Of a stretch of 64,000 bases of DNA, positions 55,470 through 64,000 are shown piece by piece (within the stretch, counting starts at the first letter, position 1; every line of letters begins with the position of its first letter). The position numbers were made by a program, and so were the translations under genes. The notes beneath the pieces are model-generated. The model worked only from the letters and a program-made list of their open reading frames with translations. It was not told where the DNA came from and searched no databases. The stretch is from Larix kaempferi (Eukaryota; Streptophyta; Pinopsida; Pinales; Pinaceae): assembly GCA_027924585.1 (NCBI GenBank), contig BSBM01000870.1, forward strand, positions 682,001 through 746,000, in the 5' to 3' direction.

Positions 55470-56899
55470 CTACAAAACAAGTTAAATTGCATGATTAGAA
55501 ACATCTCATAGTTTTCAGAGCAAATTCTTACACATAAAGAAATATGTCATACAGTCATGCAATTATTTTAGCCAATGCTTCAATACAACATTCATCCATA
55601 TCCTGTAACTTTCTAGATGCCTCCCAATCTATACCAGAACATTGTTAAGAGTTTGCACTACTCCCAACATGTCAGCAAAGAGGTTTCATTCTAGATAAGT
55701 AACAATGGAATGTTGTACATTGCCATATTCCACTTACCCATTACATGCATATTAGTAGTATGCTGTTCATTAATGCAATTATTCTAATATGCCAAAATAC
55801 ACAGCCTAATTCTAGGAACATTAGTATATACATAATTGAATAGTATTATTTAAACAATCAAATATGCAAGAAATGATAATTCAAATACTTATGTTTGTTT
55901 GTTTTTTGGGTTGACTCCGTCTGAATCTTTGCAACTCCATTCTGATGTGGATTGTGAGAAGTGGTCGACTCCCTCTGAATATCTGCAACCTTGCAAAAAC
56001 TACTGGATTGTGCTCCCTCTTGATCTTTGCTTCCTGGATTACCTGTCCTTGAACTTATATCCATCCTCGATCACTATGCATTTTTACAAGTATCATTATT
56101 GTGATATCCTCGAGATCTCATACATAATCATACATTTATTAGTATAGTCTCAATACTATCAAAACACAATAATATTAAACATGTATAGTCATGATCATTT
56201 CAAAACACATATAATAAGCATTAGCATTCAATGTTTTAGGGAAGACTTCTCTTACTCATGCATATTCATATTTGACCAAATGACTTTTCTAGTTAGTCAT
56301 ATTATCAATCAAGGTAAGAGACATAATATGCATAAACCCTTAATTACTTACATTTCTAACTTCATGAATAATCATTATCAACAATACAATAGTAGAAGAT
56401 CCTAACACAAGGTAGGATTCTAGCTTGATATAGGAAAGACATACCTGGATTAATATGTTAGTTGGTTATGTCTAGCATACCCACATGATGTCTTCTTGTT
56501 CTCTTAAATGACTTGTGCTAGTAACCTGCATGTCTCATAAGTTAACCATTGTAGAACCAAGCTATATATACCTCATAAGTAGATCTTCTATGTGATCCAT
56601 GACAATGGATGAATCTTTGTCTTCATGTCACCATGATCATATGTTCTTGAAGTAGAACATGATTTGTCTTTCTTGGTGTACCTTTCATGTTAGCGAACAA
56701 CATAAACCTCATACACATCACAATGCATTAGTACAATCATAAGTGTCAGAACCTTAATCAATGAATATCTTCTATCATGTATTCATAATTTTATTAAGGT
56801 GATATGATAAGTATAGTAATTAATCAAGATTGTACTAACCGTAATGATATGAAGACAAACATATCATAAACTTAACCATGAACAGAATTTGAAACATAC
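55470..56899 (-). other. Intron-like segment in the leader of D
   Basis: On the minus strand it begins ACTTACAG/GTATGTTT and ends TTTTGTAG/GAAAGATCG, the same edges as in A. Length 1430 bp. Confidence 0.4.
55858..56064 (-). pseudogene. Copia integrase fragment (D)
   Basis: A 68-codon frame nearly parallel to 9865-10083 of A, with STTSHNPHQNGVAKIQTES. It keeps QNGVA better than A does, but the catalytic Glu is again missing. Confidence 0.5.
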
Positions 56900-58175
56900 C
56901 TGTAAGTCATACCTGTCGAGATTGCTTGTAATATTCTTATGCAAGGCCATAGCCTCATCTCCCTTTGAAACATGAACTTCTTCGGTGACCAATCCATTCT
57001 CTTCTAGGATTAACCCAATCCACTTGATTTGTAGAAATTGGATCTGGAGCTAGATTAGGGTTTGTTAGAGAAACCCTAAAAATTCAAAATTTGAATTTTC
57101 AACTTATGAAAGGATAGAAAGATGCACCTTTCTGAGCTGGTCAAGCTGGTATACTCAGAATTTGAAAACTGCAAAGTTTCACCCTCAAAATTGCCTTTTA
57201 GTTTTTCGGATTCAATAGGGAGGAACCTGAATTAGGGTTTGAGTTTCCCGGAGCTTCACCCAACCAAAAATTTTGATTCAAATCTCTAAACTTCTATTCT
57301 TTTGAGGAGCGTCTAGCAGTGGTCACAAATTTCCAAAATTCCAACTTTTGCAAAAGCCCTAATTTTCCATCTTTCCGATCAAAGTGCCGAACTGGGGTTT
57401 GATCAAGCCCATACTTCTTCCCAACCAAAAAATATGATCTTGGTCTCTAAATTTCGATTTTGATGAGTAACAACCAGCCATGGTCTCCGATTACAAAAAT
57501 TCCAACTTTCTCCAAAACCCTAAATTCTCGAACCCATGAATGAAGGTGCTCAAAACTAATTCTGTTTTGACAGAAATATGCACCTGATTGTTTCTAGTGT
57601 AACTCTGAACTTTCTGATCCACAGGGTCTGAAACTTTTTCCTTTGGTATCTTGACCTGTCATCTTTCCAACCCCATAGGTCTGACCTCAAATGAATTCTT
57701 TGATAGAGAGTTATGCCAAGTGTCGCAACGTGACTTGTTTATGGGATAACACATGAAATCGAACTTGTACGTTGTTCCACGTGTCAGTGGATCCGTTTCG
57801 GCCTCTAAAAACGTTACCTGAGAAAGTACATTCTGTGCGCTACTTGTCACTTTTTACTAAATTTCATTTCGAGCTTCCTGGCCCAATTTATGACCTTTTT
57901 CGTAGGTCACCTGTTTATGACTTAGATCTGGAAGAGACAGAAACCCTAGATTGTATAGCTCATAAAACACAAAGTACAATGAATTAGAAGTTTTCCTTTG
58001 GATACAAGGTACATGGGGATCTGATCTTCGACTTGTAAAAATTTCAGATCCGAAAACTTCGCCAAAATGGATTTATAATGAAAGTTCTACGATGACTAGT
58101 TTTTGCTATATCAAGCCCTATCATCGCAAGTGCAACAAGTGCCATACATGCCATACCATGCATTCTTTCAGGATA
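56900..58175 (-). other. Untranslated leader of D
   Basis: Homologous to 7707-8993 of A and 60056-61301 of F. No gag frame. Confidence 0.6.
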
Positions 58176-58187
58176 GCTCTAATACCA
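58176..58187 (-). promoter_or_regulatory. Primer binding site of D
   Basis: TGGTATTAGAGC on the minus strand, one base different from the usual initiator tRNA site. Confidence 0.8.
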
Positions 58188-58876
58188 TGTTAATTTTTCA
58201 GAATTTACTTCAATATGATCTAGGATCTTAACTGAGTGAACAACATGTACAGTATATCTACAGCATATCAATCATGGACACAATAATGCAAGCACACAAG
58301 AGACACAGAGTTTACTTGGGGAAAACCATAAAGGTGAAAAACCCCAATAACTTCCTCAGATATGGATAGAGCAATGATACAACCCAAGCATAAGAGATAG
58401 ACATCTCCTAGTAGCAGCTTCTCCTCCTCTACAAGTGCGCCACTCTCCAAAGAGTGTGTGAGAGAATAGAATGATCAAATAGAGTGCCTCCCGCACTCTA
58501 TTTATACTTGACTTGACTTGCCTAATAACCTTTACTAGGTCGGCCTCAACTTAACCACATAACACAATGCTGACTAGGCCGACACCCAATAGGGTGGTCT
58601 AATAACCCTTTGACCCACATGGCCTACCCCCAATAGGGCGGCCTAATAACCCTTCAACCCACATGACTTATACAGGGCCGACCCCAACAAGGTGGTCTAA
58701 TAACCCATCAAGTATAAGTTATGACACTTACAATATAAATGACGACACTTCCGTATAGAGGAATAATAACTTCTCTATAGGAATACAAACACTTCCATAT
58801 AGAGTAATAATACCTTCTCTATAAGAGTACAATATACATATATGAAATACATTCCGAAGTTACATATACATCAACA
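58188..58876 (-). repeat. 5' LTR of D
   Basis: 689 bp. TATAAATAG at 58498-58506. A 60-codon frame on the minus strand (58268-58450) recurs in the A LTRs because it lies in the repeat. It is not a separate gene. Confidence 0.92.
58498..58506 (-). promoter_or_regulatory. TATA box of D 5' LTR
   Basis: TATAAATAG on the minus strand. Confidence 0.55.
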
Positions 58877-58913
58877 CAAATAAGAATATCTTCCGAAGTT
58901 ACATTCTTCAAAA
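58877..58913 (-). repeat. 5' LTR of E, outer part
   Basis: The first bases repeat CAAAT, and the rest (GAAGTTACATTCTTCA) matches the outer end of the C LTR. The end is approximate because the terminal CAACA has changed. Confidence 0.65.
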
Positions 58914-59095
58914 AAATTCCTAAGGGAGGTATGGTTTTAGAGGGGTCAAATTTGAAAAACATCAAAATTTTCAACTTTTTTTGTCAAAAAACAAGCAAAA
59001 TAGTTACCCAACTTCACATTTTCAAGGATTATATTATAGTCCTCTAAAATTAAATTCTACTGTATCGTGATGGGTGATATAGAGGCTAGTAGTCT
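58914..59095. other. No recognised feature
   Basis: Short AT-rich stretch between E and the LTR-like segment. Confidence 0.4.
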
Positions 59096-59437
59096 TGTTA
59101 ATCCCTAAATATGGGCACGTTTCCCCCTATATTATGGTTCATTACATTAGTTTTGATGTCAGATTTGGTCCATTAGTGGTAATTGTCATTAGTATGGTTA
59201 TATTAGTTATGTCATCTTGGGTCAATTAGTTGGGATTGTACCCCTTAGTCTCCTATATATAGGAAGGAGATCTTTCATTTGGAGTATCTTATCTTGTTTG
59301 GTCTTGTGTACTTAGTACATTGTATAAGGAGGTTTCCCCATCGAAGAGACTTATTATTCATATATTTTATTCAATCAATTCGTGGAGTACTCTTTATGAT
59401 CTATTTCTTCTCTTTTCATACTCTTTTTGGAATTTTT
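59096..59437 (+). repeat. LTR-like segment interrupted by F
   Basis: Starts TGTTAATCCC, has a TATATATA box at 59254-59261 and then a GGAGATCTTTCATTTGGAG-type leader. It resembles the promoter part of an LTR whose continuation would lie beyond element F. No partner in the window. Confidence 0.35.
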
Positions 59438-60043
59438 TGTTGAGATATTGTAACTTCAAAGAATATTATATTTGTACTTTATTATTCTGGAGATGTTTCA
59501 TTCCTCCGTGAAGATCTTATTGTATATCCGGAGATGTTTATTCCTCCGTCGGAATGTGGTAACTCGGGTTATTAGACTTCCCTAGTGGGGGTCGGCCCTG
59601 TATGTGTCATGTGGATCAAAGGGTTATTAGTCCACCCTAGAGGGGTCGGCCCAGTCAGTTGTAGTGGGGTATTTAACCCATTGGTTAAATACGAGCCTAC
59701 GTGTACTTGTGTAAAAGATATGTCAGAGTAGTGTATAAATAGAGGAGGTGTGTTCCTCATTTGACACACACACTCACTTGAGAGAGAGGCGCACTTGTGG
59801 AGAAGAGGTCTGCTATTGTGGAGGAGGAGATCATGTCTCAGGGTTTCATCTTTGTATATTGCTGGTCATCTATATTGAGGAAGCTTTGCTGGGTTTTCTA
59901 CCCCATGAGGGTTTCCCAGGATAAATCTCTGTCTCTTGTGTTTATGCTATGCTTGTTGTTTCTTTAGTGATCCTGTATATGCTATTATTGTGAAATGGAA
60001 TGTAATGATGCTATTTTCTGTCTTAGCATATTGAATTTTAACA
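59438..60043 (+). repeat. 5' LTR of F
   Basis: 606 bp ending TTTAACA. TATAAATAG at 59734-59742. It has GGTTATTAGACTTCC/GGTTATTAGTCCACC...TCGGCC modules as in A and D. Confidence 0.8.
59734..59742 (+). promoter_or_regulatory. TATA box of F LTR
   Basis: TATAAATAG. Confidence 0.55.
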
Positions 60044-60055
60044 TGGTATCAGAGC
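60044..60055 (+). promoter_or_regulatory. Primer binding site of F
   Basis: TGGTATCAGAGC directly after the LTR. Confidence 0.85.
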
Positions 60056-61301
60056 TAACCTGAAGGAAGGCAAGGTATGGCACTTGCGACACTTGCTTTA
60101 CTTACGACAATTTGAAGGTTAGGGTTTTACATAGAAAAAACTAGTCATCGTGGAACTTTCTCTATAAATCCATTTTTGAGAAGTTTCAGGGTCTAAAAAG
60201 TTTACAGGTCGAAGATAACATCCCCAGGTACCTTGTGTCCAAAGGGCACCCTCAGATTCGTTGTACTTTATGAGTTATGATCAGTACAAGTTAGGGTTTC
60301 GGCCTCTTCCAGATCTCAATCAAAATCAGGTAAACTCGGAAAAAAGGTAATAACTTGGGCTAGGAAGCTCCAAATGAAATTTCGTAAAAATTGACAGGTA
60401 ATACATAGACTGTACTATCTCAGGAAACTTTTTTAGAGGCCGAGGGTGAACCAGTGACACGTGGCACGCTGTACAAGTTCGCTCTCCTGTTTTATCCCAT
60501 AAACAGGTCACGTTGTGACACTTGGCATAACTCTCTCTCAGAGAGTCCAATTGAGGTCAGACCTGTCAGGATAGAAAGATAACAGGGAAATCTATCTCAA
60601 GAAAAGTTTCCAGAGGCTGAAGTTCAAATAGTGACACGTGGCATGCCGTACAAGTTCGCTCTCCTGTTTTATCCCATAAACAGGTCACATTGCGACACTT
60701 GGCATAACTCTCTCTTAGAAAATCCAATTGAGGTCAGACCTATCAGGATGGAAAGATGATAGGTTAGGCTACTGCAAAAAACGTTTTCAGACCCTGTGGA
60801 GCAAAATTTTCAGAGTTATAGCAGAAACAATCAGGTGTATATTTCTGTCAAAACAGAATTATTTTTGGAGCACCTTTATTCATGGCTTCCGGAATTTAGG
60901 GTTTCGGAGAAAGTTAGAATTTTTGAAGTCCGTAACCACGGTTGGAAGCTCCTCAGAAAAATAAGAGTTTAGAGCCTTGGATCAAACCTTTTGATTGTAC
61001 AGAAGGGTGGGCTTCATCAAACCCTAGTTCAGGTTCCTGTCCAGAAGATCCAGAAGTTTCGAAGGCAATTTTGAGGGGTCAAATTTTGGAGATTTCAAAA
61101 GTGAAGTATGCTAGTTTTATCAGCTTAGCAAGACACATCCTTCCATCCATTCAGAAGCATGAAATTCAAAGATTGAATTTTTAGAGTTTCTCTAGCAAGC
61201 CCTAATCAAGCTCCAAATCAAGTTTCAGGGGGATTTGAGGCTAAGGCCTTACATAAGAAGACTACAAGAAGTCTCGACAGGTATGACTTAAGGAGGTTCA
61301 G
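60056..61301 (+). other. Untranslated leader of F
   Basis: Homologous to the leaders of A and D. It carries a local duplication: the GACACGTGGCA...ACAAGTTCGCTCTCCTGTTT block occurs at about 60456-60530 and again at 60632-60715. Confidence 0.6.
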
Positions 61302-62545
61302 GTATGTCTTGAAATATGATTCTTGATTAAGTTCATAATGTGTTTGTCTTCATATTATTTATTAGTACAATCTTGATTATTGTTAGAATTGTCTTATCAC
61401 CCTAGTAACAGTATGAATGCATGTGAATGATCGAAGACATTCATTGATTAGGGCTATATGATTGTACTAATGCATTATGATGTTGTGTGAGGTTGATGTT
61501 GTCTGCTAACAAGATACAGGTACATCACAAAAGACAAATCAAGTTCCATGACCATGACAACATGAAGACAAAGACTCATCCATAATATTTGTTCTACTTA
61601 CGAGGTATGTATGACTTTGTTATATTATGCTTAACCTATGAGACATGCAGGTTCTAGCTCAGGATCTCTAAATCATTGAAGAGATTGTTTAGGTATGTTG
61701 TACATAACTAATCCAGATATGTTTTCTTGTGTCAAGTTAGAATCTTACCTTGTGTTAGGATCCCTTATATAAGTATACTTGGTATGATTGGTTATGCTTA
61801 TTCATAAAGTTAGTAATCAAGGGTTTATGCATATTATGTCTCTTGTCTTGATGATTTAATTAACCAGAAGAGTACTATGATCAAACAAGAATATGCATGA
61901 GTAAAAGAAGACTTCCTTGAAACCCTGAATACTAATGATCATGACTATACATATTCAAGATTATTTAGAATTAGAATGTTTGGAGAATATACTAATGAAT
62001 GTATGTTTGTGTATGAGATCATGAGGATGACACTAGTGCACACTTGAGCATGCACAATGGTACAGAATGAATACAAGTTCAAAAGACATATAGAAGATCA
62101 AGCGGGAGGCAACCACACAAACATAAAAGATAAGTATTTGAGTTGTTATTTGAAATAGTAAATGATATTGCTTGTATGCATATTTGTATTCCTAGAATAT
62201 ATCATGCTGAGTGTAAACATTCATAGAGCATTGAACAGTATACTACTAATATGCATATGATTGGTAAGTTGGACAAACATTCCGTTGTTTCTTGTCTAAA
62301 ATGAAACCTCTTTGCTGACATGCTGAGAGCTGTGCACACTCTCGATAGTATGTTCTGGTAGAGATGGAAGGCATCTAGATAGCCACTGTATGCATACAGG
62401 ATATGGGAAAGTGTTGTGCCAAAGTATTGGTCAAAATAGTTGCATAACTATGTAAACGATATCTGTATGCATAATAGGTTATCATGTCAATATGATTTGA
62501 TGATTATGAAGTATTACTAATCATGTACTTAATTTTGATTTGTAG
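61302..62545 (+). other. Intron-like segment of F
   Basis: Begins GTTCAG/GTATGTCT and ends ATTTGTAG/GAAAGATC, matching the edges in A and D. Length 1244 bp. Confidence 0.4.
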
Positions 62546-62712
62546 GAAAGATCATGATGAATGATGAACACTGAACAAGCGATGGATGTTAAACAAAAAA
62601 AAAAGATTTTCAAATCAAACACACTATAGAAGGCTTGTGGCTAGAAGATTCTCTTAGAAAGAAGAAGAGAATCATGATGAGATGTTTGCTCCAAGTGGCT
62701 AGATAAGACCAT

Positions 62713-62745
62713 TCTCTTAATGGTGTAATTAAAGAAGAAGTGTGA
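62713..62745 (+). pseudogene. RT scrap of F
   Basis: SLNGVIKEEV then a stop, the remnant of the (T)FLNGVxEEEVYVE block that follows the first catalytic Asp in Copia RT. Nothing else of RT remains. Confidence 0.55.
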
Positions 62746-62779
62746 ATCAGGTTCTGTATGGGTTCCCAGGATCGATAGT

Positions 62780-63190
62780 AATTGATGAGAATACATGTGA
62801 GGATTGCATCATCCTTGAACACAAGTTCTAAAGTGAGCCGTAGACAAGTGTCTCCGAGAAAGAAGAGGGATTGTATCATCCTTGAACACTTGTTCTAAAG
62901 AGAGCCGTAGATGTATGTCTTTGAAAATGAAGTCCTTGGTGGACATGAGAGGATTGGATCATCCTTGGACTTCAGTCCGAAAGAAGAGCCGTAGATGTAT
63001 GTCTTCGAGAATGTAGTTCTTGGTGAACATGTGAGGGGATTGGATCACCCCTGGACTTTAGTCTGAAAGAAGAGCCGTAGACGTATGTCTTCGTGAATGA
63101 AGTTCTTGGTGAACATGTGAGGGGATTGGATCATCCCTGGACTTCAGTCCGAAAGAAGAGTCGTAGACGTATGTCTTCGAGAATGAAGTC
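62780..63190 (+). repeat. 84-bp tandem repeat, about five copies (F)
   Basis: Units contain GAGCCGTAGACGTATGTCTT, CGAGAATGAAGTCCTTGGTG, GATTGGATCATCCCTGGACT and TCAGTCCGAAAGAA. Confidence 0.8.
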
Positions 63191-63655
63191 CTTGGTGGAC
63201 GGTTGAGGATTAAGTCATCCTTGGATGTGGCCCTAAATGTACGGTTGAGGATTAAGTCATCCTTGGATGTAGTCCTAAATGTACGGTGGAGGATTAAGTC
63301 ATCCTTGGACGTAGTCCTAAATGTACGGTGGAGGATTAAGTCATCCTTGGACATGGTCCTAAATGTACGGTTTAGGATTAAGTCATCCTTGGATGTAGTC
63401 CTAAATGTACGGTGGAGGATTAAGTCATCCTTGGACGTGGTCCTAAATGATTGAGTCATCCTTGGACGTGGTCCTAAATGTACGGTTGAGGATTGAGTCA
63501 TCCTTGGACGTGGTCCTAAATGTATGGTTGAGGATTAAGTCATCCTTGGACGTGGTCCTAAATGTACGGTTGAGGATTGAGTCATCCTTGGACATGGTCC
63601 TAAATGTAGGGTTGAGGATTGAGTCATCCTTGGACGTGGTCCTAAATGTACGGTT
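63191..63655 (+). repeat. 42-bp tandem repeat, about 11 copies (F)
   Basis: Units contain TGTACGGTTGAGGATTAAGT and CATCCTTGGACGTGGTCCTA. One copy near 63446 is shortened. Because 42 is a multiple of three, long frames stay open on both strands. They are not genes. Confidence 0.85.
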
Positions 63656-64000
63656 GTGGATTAAATCATCCTTGGACAGTAAATCCAGTAATTCCGAAAG
63701 GAAGGATAGTCCTAAATGAATTGAGTGGATTAAATCATCCTTGGACAGTAAATCTTGTAATTCCAAAAGGAAGGATAGTCCTAAATGAATTGAGTGGATT
63801 AAATCATCCTTGGACAGTAAATCCAGTAATTCCGAAAGGAAGGATAGTCCTAAATGAATTGAGTGGATTAAATCATCCTTGGACAGTAAATCCAGTAATT
63901 CCGAAAGGAAGGATAGTCCTAAATGAATTGAATGGATTAAATCATCCTTGGACAGTAAATCCAGTAATTCGAAAGGAAGGATAGTCCTAAATGAGATTGA
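63656..64000 (+). repeat. 69-bp tandem repeat, about five copies to window end (F)
   Basis: Units contain TGGATTAAATCATCCTTGGA, CAGTAAATCCAGTAATTCCG and AAAGGAAGGATAGTCCTAAA. They share GGATTAA(A/G)TCATCCTTGGAC and TCCTAAATG with the 42-bp units, so the two arrays are related. Copies are almost identical, more so than in the 42-bp array. Confidence 0.85.

Larger units (their letters stand above)
51225..58876 (-). mobile_element. Copia LTR retrotransposon 'D', gag-less, same family as A
   Basis: LTRs at 51225-51897 and 58188-58876, CAAAT duplication at 51220-51224 and 58877-58881, primer site at 58176-58187 (TGGTATTAGAGC) and purine tract at 51898-51906. Its interior parallels A: leader, intron-like segment, integrase scrap, RT-RNase H, tandem arrays. 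It shares A's deletion junction just upstream of EEYQSIMKNDV, but keeps the RT part that A lost. It lies inside the LTR of E. Confidence 0.92.
49641..58913 (-). mobile_element. Copia element 'E' (gag and 5' LTR), split by element D
   Basis: In minus orientation: an LTR (58913-58877 joined to 51224-50746), a TGGTATCAGAGC primer site (50734-50745), an untranslated leader and a gag pseudogene ending at 49641. The rest (pol, 3' LTR) is absent. Element D sits in its LTR. Removing D and one CAAAT copy gives a continuous sequence matching the LTR of C. E belongs to the same lineage as C. Confidence 0.8.
59438..64000 (+). mobile_element. Copia derivative 'F', partial (runs past window end)
   Basis: LTR 59438-60043, primer site 60044-60055, the same leader and intron-like segment as A and D, an eleven-codon RT scrap at 62713-62745, and three tandem arrays to the window end. 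Gag and almost all of pol are deleted. The LTR starts TGTTGAGATATTGTAACTTC, like that of C, while the leader is like that of A and D. The 3' LTR would be beyond 64000. Confidence 0.8.

Noticed and set aside
63058-63984. Five long frames on both strands with SKDDLILHRTFRTT- or SSLDVVLNVRLRIK-type repeats
   Set aside because: They are products of the 42-bp and 69-bp arrays, open on both strands at once, and so not genes.

Overview
This window looks like nuclear DNA from a land plant with a large, repeat-rich genome. A gymnosperm is plausible but is not proven by the sequence. I see no intact cellular gene. Almost everything recognisable is decayed transposable element in nested layers, plus one ribosomal-protein pseudogene fragment and a few possible captured exons. 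No rRNA, tRNA or CRISPR array was recognised. Coordinates of terminal repeats (LTRs), target-site duplications (TSDs), primer sites (PBS), polypurine tracts (PPT) and TATA boxes were read by eye.

Layout, left to right. (1) 1116-5262: short Gypsy element 'B1' on the minus strand, ATGGT TSDs, carrying only an RNase H domain. (2) 5268-23278: a decayed CACTA/En-Spm tnp2 transposase on the minus strand, split into three pieces by two Copia insertions. These are 'A' (7061-14170, plus strand, AATGG TSDs) and 'C' (14327-21358, minus strand, the most complete element here, with gag, integrase, RT and RNase H broken by a few stops). (3) 23320-25533: 3' end of a minus-strand Gypsy, 'B2'. (4) 25534-32140: long-LTR Gypsy-like element 'G' (plus strand), with an unrecognised degenerate coding region instead of pol, a 288-bp hAT-type MITE in its 5' LTR and a truncated 3' LTR. 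(5) 32141-34281: fragments of a Gypsy gag-protease. (6) 34700-35059: 3' end of a ribosomal protein eS10 gene, as a pseudogene.

(7) 35060-45000: low-feature DNA with five exon-like segments of an unidentified gene, two local tandem duplications and a LINE RNase H tail. (8) 45080-46090: a minisatellite-like array beside a plant-mobile-domain-like fragment. (9) 47600-49640: 3' end of a plus-strand Gypsy, 'H', related to B1 and B2. (10) 49641-58913: minus-strand Copia 'E' (gag and 5' LTR), its LTR split by Copia 'D' (51225-58876, minus strand, CAAAT TSDs), a close relative of A. (11) 59438-64000+: Copia derivative 'F', running off the window.

Themes. A and D share the same loss of gag, protease and most of integrase, so the deletion predates their insertion and they probably moved using enzymes from other elements. 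A, D and F also share a long leader with an intron-like segment. A, C, D and F all carry tandem-repeat arrays between the end of pol and the 3' PPT, with different repeat units. B1, B2 and H share a long non-coding 3' domain. The least familiar items are the repeat-bearing coding region of G, the 3' arrays (D has a six-unit higher-order pattern), and the eS10 and unknown exon fragments lying together on one strand.
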